Assembly: GCA_036172665.1 (NCBI GenBank)
Contig: CM069870.1
Location: 45,218,001 to 45,282,000 of the forward strand
Origin: Prosopocoilus inquinatus
Lineage: Eukaryota; Arthropoda; Insecta; Coleoptera; Lucanidae
DNA length: 64,000 nucleotides
Direction: 5' to 3'
Positions 51,237 to 64,000 of the stretch are shown one piece after another (position 1 is the stretch's first letter; every line of letters starts with the position of its first letter). Both the position numbers and the translations under genes were made by a program. The notes under the pieces are model-generated. The model searched no databases. It was not told the DNA's origin and saw nothing but the letters and a program-made list of their open reading frames with translations.

Positions 51237-54106
51237 CAGCAGAAGCTGGAAATAGTTTTAAACGAAACAACACGTATTAGCGTTGTTCCTGTGATGTATC
51301 TAATCGATCCTTACTCATCTATCATGTTATTTGACGTTTCGATGGACTCCAGTAACTCTAATGTGAGATACGAAATTTTCGGACGCAGCAGAAGCTGGAA
51401 ATAGTTTTAAACGAAACAACACGCATTAGCGTTGTTCCTGTGATGTATCTAATCGATCCTTACTCATATATCATGTTATTTGGCGTTTCGATGGACTCCA
51501 GTAGCTCTGATGTGAGATACGACGTTTTCGGACGCAGCAGAAGCTGGAAATAGTTTTAAACGAAACAACACGTATTAGCGTTGTTCCTGTGATGTATCTA
51601 ATCGATCCTTACTCATCTATCATGTTATTTGACGTTTCGATGGACTCCAGTAACTCTAATGTGAGATACGAAATTTTCGGACGCAGCAGAAGCTGGAAAT
51701 AGTTTTAAACGAAACAACACGCATTAGCGTTGTTCCTGTGATGTATCTAATCGATCCTTACTCATCTATCATGTTATTTGACGTTTGGATGGACTCCAGT
51801 AACTCTGATGTGAGATACAAAGTTTTTGGACGCAGCAGGAGCTGGAAATAGTTTTAAACGAAACAACACGTATTAGCGTTGTTCCTGTGCTGTATCTAAT
51901 CGATCCTTACTCATATATCATGTTATTTGGCGTTTCGATGGACTCCAGTAGCTCTGATGTGAGATACGACGTTTTCGGACGCAGCAGAAGCTGGAAATAG
52001 TTTTAAACGAAACAACACGTATTAGCGTTGTTCCTGTGATGTATCTAATCGATCCTTACTCATATATCATGTTATTTGGCGTTTCGATGGACTCCAGTAG
52101 CTCTGATGTGAGATACGACGTTTTCGGACGCAGCAGAAGCTGGAAATAGTTTTAAACGAAACAACACGTATTAGCGTTGTTCCTGTGATGTATCTAATCG
52201 ATCCTTACTCATCTATCATGTTATTTGACGTTTCGATGGACTCCAGTAACTCTAATGTGAGATACGAAATTTTCGGACGCAGCAGAAGCTGGAAATAGTT
52301 TTAAACGAAACAACACGTATTAGCGTTGTTCCTGTGATGTATCTAATCGATCCTTACTCATCTATCATGTTATTCGACGTTTGGATGGACTCCAGTAACT
52401 CTGATGTGAGATACAAAGTTTTTGGACGCAGCAGAAGCTGGAAATAGTTTTGAACGAAACAACACGTATTAGCGTTGTTCCTGTGATGTATCTAATCGAT
52501 CCTTACTTAGCTACTATGTTATTTGACGCTTGGATGGACTCCAGTAACTCTAATGTGAGATACGAAATTTTCGGACGCAGCAGAAGCTGGAAATAGTTTT
52601 AAACTAAACAACACGCATTAGCGTTGTTACTGTGATGTATCTAAACGATCCTTACTTATTTAACATGTTACTTGACGTTTGGATGGACTCCAGTAAGTCT
52701 GATGTGAGATACAAAGTTTTTGGACGCAGCAGGATCTGGAAATAGTTTTAAACGAAACAACACGCATTAGCGTTGTTACTATGATGTATCTAAACGATCC
52801 TTACTTATCTAACATGTTATTTGACGTTTGGATGGACTCCAGTAAGTCTGATGTGAGATACAAAGTTTTTGGACGCAGCAGGATCTGGAAATAGTTTTAA
52901 ACGAAACAACACGCATTAGCGTTGTTCCTGTGATGTATCTAATCGATCCTTACTCATCTATCATGTTATTTGACGTTTCGATGGACTACAGTAACTCTAA
53001 TGTGAGATACGAAATTTTCGGACGCAGCAGAAGCTGGAAATAGTTTTAAAAGAAACAACACGCATTAGTGTTGTTCCTGTGATGTATCTAATCGATCCTT
53101 ACTTATCTATCATGTGATTTGACGTTTGGATGGACTCCAGTAACTATGATGTGAGATACAAAGTTTTTGGACGCAGCAGAAGCTGGAAATAGTTTTGAAC
53201 GAAACAACACGTATTAGCGTTGTTCCTGTGATGTATCTAATCGATCCTTACTCATCTATCATGTTATTTGGCGTTTCGATGGACTCCAGTAGCTCTGATG
53301 TGAGATACGACGTTTTCGGACGCAGCAGAAGCTGGAAATAGTTTTAAACGAAACAACACGTATTAGCGTTGTTCCTGTGATGTATCTAATCGATCCTTAC
53401 TCATCTATCATGTTATTTGACGTTTGGATGGACTCCAGTAACTCTGATGTGAGATACAAAGTTTTTGGACGCAGCAGAAGCTGGAAATAGTTTGAAACGA
53501 AACAACACGTATTTTCGTTGTTCCTGTGCTGTATCTAATCGATCCTTACTCATATATCATGTTATTTGGCGTTTCGATGGACTCCAGTAGCTCTGATGTG
53601 AGATACGACGTTTTCGGACGCAGCAGAAGCTGGAAATAGTTTTAAACGAAACAACACGTATTAGCGTTGTTCCTGTGATGTATCTAATCGATCCTTACTC
53701 ATCTATCATGTTATTTGACGTTTCGATGGACTCCAGTAACTCTAATGTGAGATACGAAATTTTCGGACGCAGCAGAAGCTGGAAATAGTTTTAAACGAAA
53801 CAACACGCATTAGCGTTGTTCCTGTGATGTATCTAATCGATCCTTACTTATCTATCATGTTATTTGACGTTTGGATGGACTCCAGTAACCCTGACGTGAG
53901 ATACGAAGTTCTCGGACGCAGCAGAAGCTGGAAATAGTTTTAAACGAAACAACACGCATTAGCGTTGTTCCTGTGATGTATCTAATCGATCCTTACTTAT
54001 CTATCATGTTATTTGACGTTTTAATGGACTCCAGTAACCCTGACGTGAGATACGAAGTTCTCGGACGCAGCAGAAGCTGGAAATAGTTTTAAACGAAACA
54101 ACACGT

Positions 54107-57100
54107 ATTAGCGTTGTTCCTGTGATGTATCTAATCGATCCTTACTCATCTATCATGTTATTTGACGTTTGGATGGACTCCAGTAACTCTGATGTGAGAT
54201 ACAAAGTTTTTGGACGCAGCAGAAGCTGGAAATAGTTTTGAACGAAACAACACGTATTAGCGTTGTTCCTGTGATGTATCTAATCGATCCTTACTCATCT
54301 ATTATGTTATTTGGCGTTTCGATGGACTCCAGTAACTTTGATGTGAGATACGAAGTTCTCGGACGCAGCTGAAGCTAGAAATAGTTTTAAACGAAACAAC
54401 ACGCATTAGCGTTGTTACTGTGATGTATCTAAACGATCCTTACTTATCTAACATGTTATTTGACGTTTGGATGGACTCCAGTAACCCTGACGTGAGATAC
54501 GAAGTTCTCGGACGCAGCAGAAGCTGGAAATAGTTTTAAACGAAACAACACGTATTAGCGTTGTTCCTGTGATGTATCTAATCGATCCTTACTTAGCTAC
54601 TATGTTATTTGACGCTTGGATGGACTCCAGTAACTCTAATGTGAGATACGAAATTTTCGGACGCAGCAGAAGCTGGAAATAGTTTTAAACGAAACAACAC
54701 GCATTAGCGTTGTTCCTGTGATGTATCTAATCGATCCTTACTTATCTATCATGTTATTTGACGTTTGGATGGACTCCAGTAACCCTGACGTGAGATACGA
54801 AGTTCTCGGACGCAGCAGAAGCTGGAAATAGTTTTAAACGAAACAACACGTATTAGCGTTGTTCCTGTGATGTATCTAATCGATCCTTACTCATCTATCA
54901 TGTTATTTGACGTTTGGATGGACTCCAGTAACTCTGATGTGAGATACAAAGTTTTTGGACGCAGCAGGAGCTGGAAATAGTTTTAAACGAAACAACACGT
55001 ATTAGCGTTGTTCCTGTGCTGTATCTAATCGATCCTTACTCATATATCATGTTATTTGGCGTTTCGATGGACTCCAGTAGCTCTGATGTGAGATACGACG
55101 TTTTCGGACGCAGCAGAAGCTGGAAATAGTTTTAAACGAAACAACACGTATTAGCGTTGTTCCTGTGATGTATCTAATCGATCCTTACTCATCTATCATG
55201 TTATTTGACGTTTCGATGGACTCCAGTAACTCTAATGTGAGATACGAAATTTTCGGACGCAGCAGAAGCTGGAAATAGTTTTAAACTAAACAACACGCAT
55301 TAGCGTTGTTACTGTGATGTATCTAAACGATCCTTACTTATTTAACATGTTATTTGACGTTTGGATGGACTCCAGTAAGTCTGATGTGAGATACAAAGTT
55401 TTTGGACGCAGCAGGATCTGGAAATAGTTTTAAACGAAACAACACGCATTAGCGTTGTTCCTGTGATGTATCTAATCGATCCTTACTCATCTATCATGTT
55501 ATTTGACGTTTCGATGGACTACAGTAACTCTAATGTGAGATACGAAATTTTCGGACGCAGCAGAAGCTGGAAATAGTTTTAAACGAAACAACACGCATTA
55601 GTGTTGTTCCTGTGATGTATCTAATCGATCCTTACTTATCTATCATGTGATTTGACGTTTGGATGGACTCCAGTAACTATGATGTGAGATACAAAGTTTT
55701 TGGACGCAGCAGAAGCTGGAAATAGTTTTGAACGAAACAACACGTATTAGCGTTGTTCCTGTGATGTATCTAATCGATCCTTACTCATCTATCATGTTAT
55801 TTGGCGTTTCGATGGACTCCAGTAGCTCTGATGTGAGATACGACGTTTTCGGACGCAGCAGAAGCTGGAAATAGTTTTAAACGAAACAACACGTATTAGC
55901 GTTGTTCCTGTGATGTATCTAATCGATCCTTACTCATCTATCATGTTATTTGACGTTTGGATGGACTCCAGTAACTCTGATGTGAGATACAAAGTTTTTG
56001 GACGCAGCAGAAGCTGGAAATAGTTTGAAACGAAACAACACGTATTTTCGTTGTTCCTGTGCTGTATCTAATCGATCCTTACTCATATATCATGTTATTT
56101 GGCGTTTCGATGGACTCCAGTAGCTCTGATGTGAGATACGACGTTTTCGGACGCAGCAGAAGCTGGAAATAGTTTTAAACGAAACAACACGTATTAGCGT
56201 TGTTCCTGTGATGTATCTAATCGATCCTTACTCATCTATCATGTTATTTGACGTTTCGATGGACTCCAGTAACTCTAATGTGAGATACGAAATTTTCGGA
56301 CGCAGCAGAAGCTGGAAATAGTTTTAAACGAAACAACACGCATTAGCGTTGTTCCTGTGATGTATCTAATCGATCCTTACTCATCTATCATGTTATTTGA
56401 CGTTTGGATGGACTCCAGTAACTCTGATGTGAGATACAAAGTTTTTGGACGCAGCAGAAGCTGGAAATAGTTTTGAACGAAACAACACGTATTAGCGTTG
56501 TTCCTGTGATGTATCTAATCGATCCTTACTCATCTATTATGTTATTTGGCGTTTCGATGGACTCCAGTAACTTTGATGTGAGATACGAAGTTCTCGGACG
56601 CAGCTGAAGCTAGAAATAGTTTTAAACGAAACAACACGCATTAGCGTTGTTACTGTGATGTATCTAAACGATCCTTACTTATCTAACATGTTATTTGACG
56701 TTTGGATGGACTCCAGTAACCCTGACGTGAGATACGAAGTTCTCGGACGCAGCAGAAGCTGGAAATAGTTTTAAACGAAACAACACGTATTAGCGTTGTT
56801 CCTGTGATGTATCTAATCGATCCTTACTTAGCTACTATGTTATTTGACGCTTGGATGGACTCCAGTAACTCTAATGTGAGATACGAAATTTTCGGACGCA
56901 GCAGAAGCTGGAAATAGTTTTAAACGAAACAACACGCATTAGCGTTGTTCCTGTGATGTATCTAATCGATCCTTACTTATCTATCATGTTATTTGACGTT
57001 TGGATGGACTCCAGTAACCCTGACGTGAGATACGAAGTTCTCGGACGCAGCAGAAGCTGGAAATAGTTTTAAACGAAACAACACGTATTAGCGTTGTTCC

Positions 57101-58616
57101 TGTGATGTATCTAATCGATCCTTACTCATCTATCATGTTATTTGACGTTTGGATGGACTCCAGTAACTCTGATGTGAGATACAAAGTTTTTGGACGCAGC
57201 AGGAGCTGGAAATAGTTTTAAACGAAACAACACGTATTAGCGTTGTTCCTGTGCTGTATCTAATCGATCCTTACTCATATATCATGTTATTTGGCGTTTC
57301 GATGGACTCCAGTAGCTCTGATGTGAGATACGACGTTTTCGGACGCAGCAGAAGCTGGAAATAGTTTTAAACGAAACAACACGTATTAGCGTTGTTCCTG
57401 TGATGTATCTAATCGATCCTTACTCATCTATCATGTTATTTGACGTTTCGATGGACTCCAGTAACTCTAATGTGAGATACGAAATTTTCGGACGCAGCAG
57501 AAGCTGGAAATAGTTTTAAACTAAACAACACGCATTAGCGTTGTTACTGTGATGTATCTAAACGATCCTTACTTATTTAACATGTTATTTGACGTTTGGA
57601 TGGACTCCAGTAAGTCTGATGTGAGATACAAAGTTTTTGGACGCAGCAGGATCTGGAAATAGTTTTAAACGAAACAACACGCATTAGCGTTGTTCCTGTG
57701 ATGTATCTAATCGATCCTTACTCATCTATCATGTTATTTGACGTTTCGATGGACTACAGTAACTCTAATGTGAGATACGAAATTTTCGGACGCAGCAGAA
57801 GCTGGAAATAGTTTTAAACGAAACAACACGCATTAGTGTTGTTCCTGTGATGTATCTAATCGATCCTTACTTATCTATCATGTGATTTGACGTTTGGATG
57901 GACTCCAGTAACTATGATGTGAGATACAAAGTTTTTGGACGCAGCAGAAGCTGGAAATAGTTTTGAACGAAACAACACGTATTAGCGTTGTTCCTGTGAT
58001 GTATCTAATCGATCCTTACTCATCTATCATGTTATTTGGCGTTTCGATGGACTCCAGTAGCTCTGATGTGAGATACGACGTTTTCGGACGCAGCAGAAGC
58101 TGGAAATAGTTTTAAACGAAACAACACGTATTAGCGTTGTTCCTGTGATGTATCTAATCGATCCTTACTCATCTATCATGTTATTTGACGTTTGGATGGA
58201 CTCCAGTAACTCTGATGTGAGATACAAAGTTTTTGGACGCAGCAGAAGCTGGAAATAGTTTGAAACGAAACAACACGTATTTTCGTTGTTCCTGTGCTGT
58301 ATCTAATCGATCCTTACTCATATATCATGTTATTTGGCGTTTCGATGGACTCCAGTAGCTCTGATGTGAGATACGACGTTTTCGGACGCAGCAGAAGCTG
58401 GAAATAGTTTTAAACGAAACAACACGTATTAGCGTTGTTCCTGTGATGTATCTAATCGATCCTTACTCATCTATCATGTTATTTGACGTTTCGATGGACT
58501 CCAGTAACTCTAATGTGAGATACGAAATTTTCGGACGCAGCAGAAGCTGGAAATAGTTTTAAACGAAACAACACGCATTAGCGTTGTTCCTGTGATGTAT
58601 CTAATCGATCCTTACT
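54107..58616 (+). repeat. 15-monomer (2,235-bp) tandem duplication, 2.0 copies
   Basis: x matches x+2,235 (15 x 149) within the larger 7,450-bp super-repeat. It starts just after T54106/C56341 and ends before C56382/T58617. Both copies carry, in order, K, E* with CTATTATG, E, A with TTAGCTACTATG and GACGCTTGG, E, K with CAGGAGC, D, A with AAACTAAAC, K with CTTATTTAACATG, and so on. I noticed no internal differences. Confidence 0.87.
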
Positions 58617-58653
58617 TATCTATCATGTTATTTGACGTTTGGATGGACTCCAG

Positions 58654-58686
58654 TAACCCTGACGTGAGATACGACGTTTTCGGACG
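58654..58686 (+). repeat. Chimeric E/D monomer boundary, copy 2
   Basis: A duplicate of the chimeric boundary at 51,204, inherited with the 7,450-bp super-repeat. The equivalent monomer at about 53,880-53,910 keeps the ordinary E-type sequence GAAGTTCTC. Confidence 0.82.
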
Positions 58687-61600
58687 CAGCAGAAGCTGGA
58701 AATAGTTTTAAACGAAACAACACGTATTAGCGTTGTTCCTGTGATGTATCTAATCGATCCTTACTCATCTATCATGTTATTTGACGTTTCGATGGACTCC
58801 AGTAACTCTAATGTGAGATACGAAATTTTCGGACGCAGCAGAAGCTGGAAATAGTTTTAAACGAAACAACACGCATTAGCGTTGTTCCTGTGATGTATCT
58901 AATCGATCCTTACTCATATATCATGTTATTTGGCGTTTCGATGGACTCCAGTAGCTCTGATGTGAGATACGACGTTTTCGGACGCAGCAGAAGCTGGAAA
59001 TAGTTTTAAACGAAACAACACGTATTAGCGTTGTTCCTGTGATGTATCTAATCGATCCTTACTCATCTATCATGTTATTTGACGTTTCGATGGACTCCAG
59101 TAACTCTAATGTGAGATACGAAATTTTCGGACGCAGCAGAAGCTGGAAATAGTTTTAAACGAAACAACACGCATTAGCGTTGTTCCTGTGATGTATCTAA
59201 TCGATCCTTTCTCATCTATCATGTTATTTGACGTTTGGATGGACTCCAGTAACTCTGATGTGAGATACAAAGTTTTTGGACGCAGCAGGAGCTGGAAATA
59301 GTTTTAAACGAAACAACACGTATTAGCGTTGTTCCTGTGCTGTATCTAATCGATCCTTACTCATATATCATGTTATTTGGCGTTTCGATGGACTCCAGTA
59401 GCTCTGATGTGAGATACGACGTTTTCGGACGCAGCAGAAGCTGGAAATAGTTTTAAACGAAACAACACGTATTAGCGTTGTTCCTGTGATGTATCTAATC
59501 GATCCTTACTCATATATCATGTTATTTGGCGTTTCGATGGACTCCAGTAGCTCTGATGTGAGATACGACGTTTTCGGACGCAGCAGAAGCTGGAAATAGT
59601 TTTAAACGAAACAACACGTATTAGCGTTGTTCCTGTGATGTATCTAATCGATCCTTACTCATCTATCATGTTATTTGACGTTTCGATGGACTCCAGTAAC
59701 TCTAATGTGAGATACGAAATTTTCGGACGCAGCAGAAGCTGGAAATAGTTTTAAAGGAAACAACACGTATTAGCGTTGTTCCTGTGATGTATCTAATCGA
59801 TCCTTACTCATCTATCATGTTATTCGACGTTTGGATGGACTCCAGTAACTCTGATGTGAGATACAAAGTTTTTGGACGCAGCAGAAGCTGGAAATAGTTT
59901 TGAACGAAACAACACGTATTAGCGTTGTTCCTGTGATGTATCTAATCGATCCTTACTTAGCTACTATGTTATTTGACGCTTGGATGGACTCCAGTAACTC
60001 TAATGTGAGATACGAAATTTTCGGACGCAGCAGAAGCTGGAAATAGTTTTAAACTAAACAACACGCATTAGCGTTGTTACTGTGATGTATCTAAACGATC
60101 CTTACTTATTTAACATGTTATTTGACGTTTGGATGGACTCCAGTAAGTCTGATGTGAGATACAAAGTTTTTGGACGCAGCAGGATCTGGAAATAGTTTTA
60201 AACGAAACAACACGCATTAGCGTTGTTACTGTGATGTATCTAAACGATCCTTACTTATCTAACATGTTATTTGACGTTTGGATGGACTCCAGTAAGTCTG
60301 ATGTGAGATACAAAGTTTTTGGACGCAGCAGGATCTGGAAATAGTTTTAAACGAAACAACACGCATTAGCGTTGTTCCTGTGATGTATCTAATCGATCCT
60401 TACTCATCTATCATGTTATTTGACGTTTCGATGGACTACAGTAACTCTAATGTGAGATACGAAATTTTCGGACGCAGCAGAAGCTGGAAATAGTTTTAAA
60501 AGAAACAACACGCATTAGTGTTGTTCCTGTGATGTATCTAATCGATCCTTACTTATCTATCATGTGATTTGACGTTTGGATGGACTCCAGTAACTATGAT
60601 GTGAGATACAAAGTTTTTGGACGCAGCAGAAGCTGGAAATAGTTTTGAACGAAACAACACGTATTAGCGTTGTTCCTGTGATGTATCTAATCGATCCTTA
60701 CTCATCTATCATGTTATTTGGCGTTTCGATGGACTCCAGTAGCTCTGATGTGAGATACGACGTTTTCGGACGCAGCAGAAGCTGGAAATAGTTTTAAACG
60801 AAACAACACGTATTAGCGTTGTTCCTGTGATGTATCTAATCGATCCTTACTCATCTATCATGTTATTTGACGTTTGGATGGACTCCAGTAACTCTGATGT
60901 GAGATACAAAGTTTTTGGACGCAGCAGAAGCTGGAAATAGTTTGAAACGAAACAACACGTATTTTCGTTGTTCCTGTGCTGTATCTAATCGATCCTTACT
61001 CATATATCATGTTATTTGGCGTTTCGATGGACTCCAGTAGCTCTGATGTGAGATACGACGTTTTCGGACGCAGCAGAAGCTGGAAATAGTTTTAAACGAA
61101 ACAACACGTATTAGCGTTGTTCCTGTGATGTATCTAATCGATCCTTACTCATCTATCATGTTATTTGACGTTTCGATGGACTCCAGTAACTCTAATGTGA
61201 GATACGAAATTTTCGGACGCAGCAGAAGCTGGAAATAGTTTTAAACGAAACAACACGCATTAGCGTTGTTCCTGTGATGTATCTAATCGATCCTTACTTA
61301 TCTATCATGTTATTTGACGTTTGGATGGACTCCAGTAACCCTGACGTGAGATACGAAGTTCTCGGACGCAGCAGAAGCTGGAAATAGTTTTAAACGAAAC
61401 AACACGCATTAGCGTTGTTCCTGTGATGTATCTAATCGATCCTTACTTATCTATCATGTTATTTGACGTTTTAATGGACTCCAGTAACCCTGACGTGAGA
61501 TACGAAGTTCTCGGACGCAGCAGAAGCTGGAAATAGTTTTAAACGAAACAACACGTATTAGCGTTGTTCCTGTGATGTATCTAATCGATCCTTACTCATC

Positions 61601-62043
61601 TATCATGTTATTTGACGTTTGGATGGACTCCAGTAACTCTGATGTGAGATACAAAGTTTTTGGACGCAGCAGAAGCTGGAAATAGTTTTGAACGAAACAA
61701 CACGTATTAGCGTTGTTCCTGTGATGTATCTAATCGATCCTTACTCATCTATTATGTTATTTGGCGTTTCGATGGACTCCAGTAACTTTGATGTGAGATA
61801 CGAAGTTCTCGGACGCAGCTGAAGCTAGAAATAGTTTTAAACGAAACAACACGCATTAGCGTTGTTACTGTGATGTATCTAAACGATCCTTACTTATCTA
61901 ACATGTTATTTGACGTTTGGATGGACTCCAGTAACCCTGACGTGAGATACGAAGTTCTCGGACGCAGCAGAAGCTGGAAATAGTTTTAAACGAAACAACA
62001 CGTATTAGCGTTGTTCCTGTGATGTATCTAATCGATCCTTACT

Positions 62044-64000
62044 CATCTATCATGTTATTCGACGTTTGGATGGACTCCAGTAACTCTGATGTGAGATACA
62101 AAGTTTTTGGACGCAGCAGGAGCTGGAAATAGTTTTAAACGAAACAACACGTATTAGCGTTGTTCCTATGCTGTATCTAATCGATCCTTACTCATATATC
62201 ATGTTATTTGGCGTTTCGATGGACTCCAGTAGCTCTGATGTGAGATACGACGTTTTCGGACGCAGCAGAAGCTGGAAATAGTTTTAAACGAAACAACACA
62301 TATTAGCGTTGTTCCTGTGATGTATCTAATCGATCCTTACTCATATATCATGTTATTTGGCGTTTCGATGGACTCCAGTAGCTCTGATGTGAGATACGAC
62401 GATTTCGGACGCAGCAGAAGCTGGAAATAGTTTTAAACGAAACAACACGTATTAGCGTTGTTCCTGTGATGTATCTAATCGATCCTTACTCATCTATCAT
62501 GTTATTTGACGTTTCGATGGACTCCAGTAACTCTAATGTGAGATACGAAATTTTCGGACGCAGCAGAAGCTGGAAATAGTTTTAAACGAAACAACACGCA
62601 TTAGCGTTGTTCCTGTGATGTATCTAATCGATCCTTACTCATCTATCATGTTATTTGACGTTTCGATGGACTCCAGTAACTCTAATGTGAGATACGAAAT
62701 TTTCGGACGCAGCAGAAGCTGGAAATAGTTTTAAACGAAACAACACGCATTAGTGTTGTTCCTGTGATGTATCTAATCGATCCTTACTTATCTATCATGT
62801 TATTTGACGTTTGGATGGACTCCAGTAACCCTGACGTGAGATACGAAGTTCTCGGACGCAGCAGAAGCTGGAAATAGTTTTAAACGAAACAACACGTATT
62901 AGCGTTGTTCCTGTGATGTATCTAATCGATCCTTACTCATCTATCATGTTATTCGACGTTTGGATGGACTCCAGTAACTCTGATGTGAGATACAAAGTTT
63001 TTGGACGCAGCAGAAGCTGGAAATAGTTTTGAACGAAACAACACGTATTAGCGTTGTTCCTATGATGTATCTAATCGATCCTTACTTAGCTACTATGTTA
63101 TTTGACGCTTGGATGGACTCCAGTAACTCTAATGTGAGATACGAAATTTTCGGACGCAGCAGAAGCTGGAAATAGTTTTAAACGAAACAACACGCATTAG
63201 CGTTGTTCCTGTGATGTATCTAATCGATCCTTACTTATCTATCATGTTATTTGACGTTTGGATGGACTCCAGTAACCCTGACGTGAGATACGAAGTTCTC
63301 GGACGCAGCAGAAGCTGGAAATAGTTTTAAACGAAACAACACGCATTAGCGTTGTTCCTGTGATGTATCTAATCGATCCTTACTTATCTATCATGTTATT
63401 TGACGTTTTAATGGACTCCAGTAACCCTGACGTGAGATACGAAGTTCTCGGACGCAGCAGAAGCTGGAAATAGTTTTAAACGAAACAACACGTATTAGCG
63501 TTGTTCCTGTGATGTATCTAATCGATCCTTACTCATCTATCATGTTATTTGACGTTTGGATGGACTCCAGTAACTCTGATGTGAGATACAAAGTTTTTGG
63601 ACGCAGCAGAAGCTGGAAATAGTTTTGAACGAAACAACACGTATTAGCGTTGTTCCTGTGATGTATCTAATCGATCCTTACTCATCTATTATGTTATTTG
63701 GCGTTTCGATGGACTCCAGTAACTTTGATGTGAGATACGAAGTTCTCGGACGCAGCTGAAGCTAGAAATAGTTTTAAACGAAACAACACGCATTAGCGTT
63801 GTTACTGTGATGTATCTAAACGATCCTTACTTATCTAACATGTTATTTGACGTTTGGATGGACTCCAGTAACCCTGACGTGAGATACGAAGTTCTCGGAC
63901 GCAGCAGAAGCTGGAAATAGTTTTAAACGAAACAACACGTATTAGCGTTGTTCCTGTGATGTATCTAATCGATCCTTACTCATCTATCATGTTATTCGAC
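62044..64000 (+). repeat. Satellite monomers running off the window
   Basis: Thirteen monomers follow the end of the 7,450-bp match, starting with a TCATCTATC form where the earlier copy has TTAGCTACT. They include two consecutive D monomers, A, E, a K with GTTATTCGACG upstream, and a final E* (near 63,753). Private changes are CCTATGCTG near 62,165, CACATATTAG near 62,297, GACGATTTCGG near 62,398 and CCTATGATG near 63,059. The last unit (63,883-64,000) is cut by the window edge at 118 bp, so the array continues beyond it. Confidence 0.85.

Larger units (their letters stand above)
49324..62043 (+). repeat. 50-monomer (7,450-bp) super-repeat, ~1.7 copies
   Basis: The marker CTTATTTAACATG occurs near 50,122, 52,655, 55,337, 57,572 and 60,105. 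The first and fourth, and the second and fifth, are exactly 7,450 bp apart (50 x 149). The match runs from 49,324 to 62,043, so copy 1 is 49,324-56,773. Substitutions noticed between copies are AAATGAAAC (about 50,366) against AAACGAAAC, TGTTACTATG (about 52,775) against TGTTACTGTG, ACTTGACG (about 52,670) against ATTTGACG, CCTTTCTC (about 59,207) against CCTTACTC, and AAAGGAAAC (about 59,753) against AAACGAAAC. Intervals between successive markers are 17, 18, 15 and 17 monomers, so related shorter HORs are nested inside. Confidence 0.9.
1..64000 (+). repeat. 149-bp satellite DNA array (whole window)
   Basis: The same 149-bp unit is repeated in direct orientation throughout. GATAC recurs at 1, 150, 299, 448 and onward; spacing at checkpoints to 63,883 is an exact multiple of 149 once three 13-bp deletions are allowed for. 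Conserved blocks within the unit are GGACGCAGCAGAAGCTGG (15-32), TTTAAACG (40-47), a dyad at 49-70, TCTAATCGATCC (82-93), ATGTTATTT (107-115) and GATGGACTCCAG (124-135). Variation is concentrated at 6-14, 96-106, 116-123 and 137-145. Monomers 1 and 2 differ at 11 of 149 positions by my count. There is no coding capacity: 149 is not a multiple of 3, so the frame rotates, and the consensus has plus-strand stops in two of three phases, limiting any ORF to about 190 bp; minus-strand stops occur in all three phases. The likely role is structural heterochromatin, possibly centromeric. The family is not recognised. Confidence 0.97.

Noticed and set aside
63734..63883. A 10-bp insertion near the window end
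   Set aside because: A first count suggested 159 bp between GATAC motifs, but recounting placed the motif at 63,883, giving exactly 149 bp.
1..64000. CRISPR array
   Set aside because: The repeats are direct and regular, but there is no short repeat alternating with unique spacers; the whole 149-bp unit is conserved and no cas gene is present.
1..64000. Protein-coding tandem repeat gene
   Set aside because: The unit length is not a multiple of three, and stops occur in two of three plus-strand phases and in all minus-strand phases of the consensus. Open frames cannot exceed roughly 200-300 bp.
1..64000. Ribosomal intergenic spacer or histone-type tandem gene cluster
   Set aside because: No rRNA, promoter-like or coding segment interrupts the units, and each unit is only 149 bp.

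Overview
The whole window is one uninterrupted tandem satellite DNA array. A 149-bp monomer is repeated head to tail in a single orientation from the first base to the last. Taking the phase at the motif GATAC at base 1, there are 429 complete monomers up to base 63,882, then a 118-bp partial copy (63,883-64,000). Checkpoints along the window fit a fixed period of 149 bp with only three exceptions: three 136-bp monomers sharing the same 13-bp internal deletion. I see no gene, tRNA, rRNA, transposon, microsatellite tract or inversion.

This points to constitutive heterochromatin (centromeric or pericentromeric) of a eukaryote. The nearly nucleosome-sized unit, higher-order repeat (HOR) structure and total size are typical of centromeric satellites. 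I do not recognise the family, so no species is named. Monomers are about 42% GC and not CpG-depleted: one E-type consensus monomer has 9 CpG against about 6.4 expected. That fits a genome with little DNA methylation, such as many invertebrates, better than a vertebrate or plant, but it is only a weak hint.

The monomers fall into a few sequence types that recur as linked modules. I call them by the bases after GATAC: K (AAAGTTTTT), D (GACGTTTTC), E (GAAGTTCTC), A (GAAATTTTC or GAGATTTTC) and E* (E with an altered CTGAAGCTAG box). Neighbouring monomers differ by roughly 5-10%, while equivalent monomers in successive HOR copies are almost identical.

Layout. 1-2.6 kb: mixed monomers with many private variants. 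2.7-4.9 kb: 10-mer (1,490 bp) repeat. 5.1-11.9 kb: 26-mer (3,874 bp) HOR. 13.4-23.6 kb: overlapping 17-mer (2,520 bp) and 21-mer (3,116 bp) HORs that carry the 136-bp monomers. 24.0-31.2 kb: 14-mer (2,086 bp) HOR, about 3.5 nearly identical copies. 31.2-34.4 kb: 11-mer (1,639 bp) repeat. 34.4-38.4 kb: irregular part with private variants. 38.4-43.6 kb: a shuffled second copy of the 0-7.6 kb material, including a 7-mer (1,043 bp) duplication. 43.6-49.3 kb: rearranged modules. 49.3-62.0 kb: a 50-mer (7,450 bp) super-repeat containing a 15-mer (2,235 bp) duplication. 62.0-64.0 kb: further monomers running off the window. The pattern is what repeated unequal exchange, local amplification and conversion would produce. 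Chimeric monomers mark some of the exchange points.
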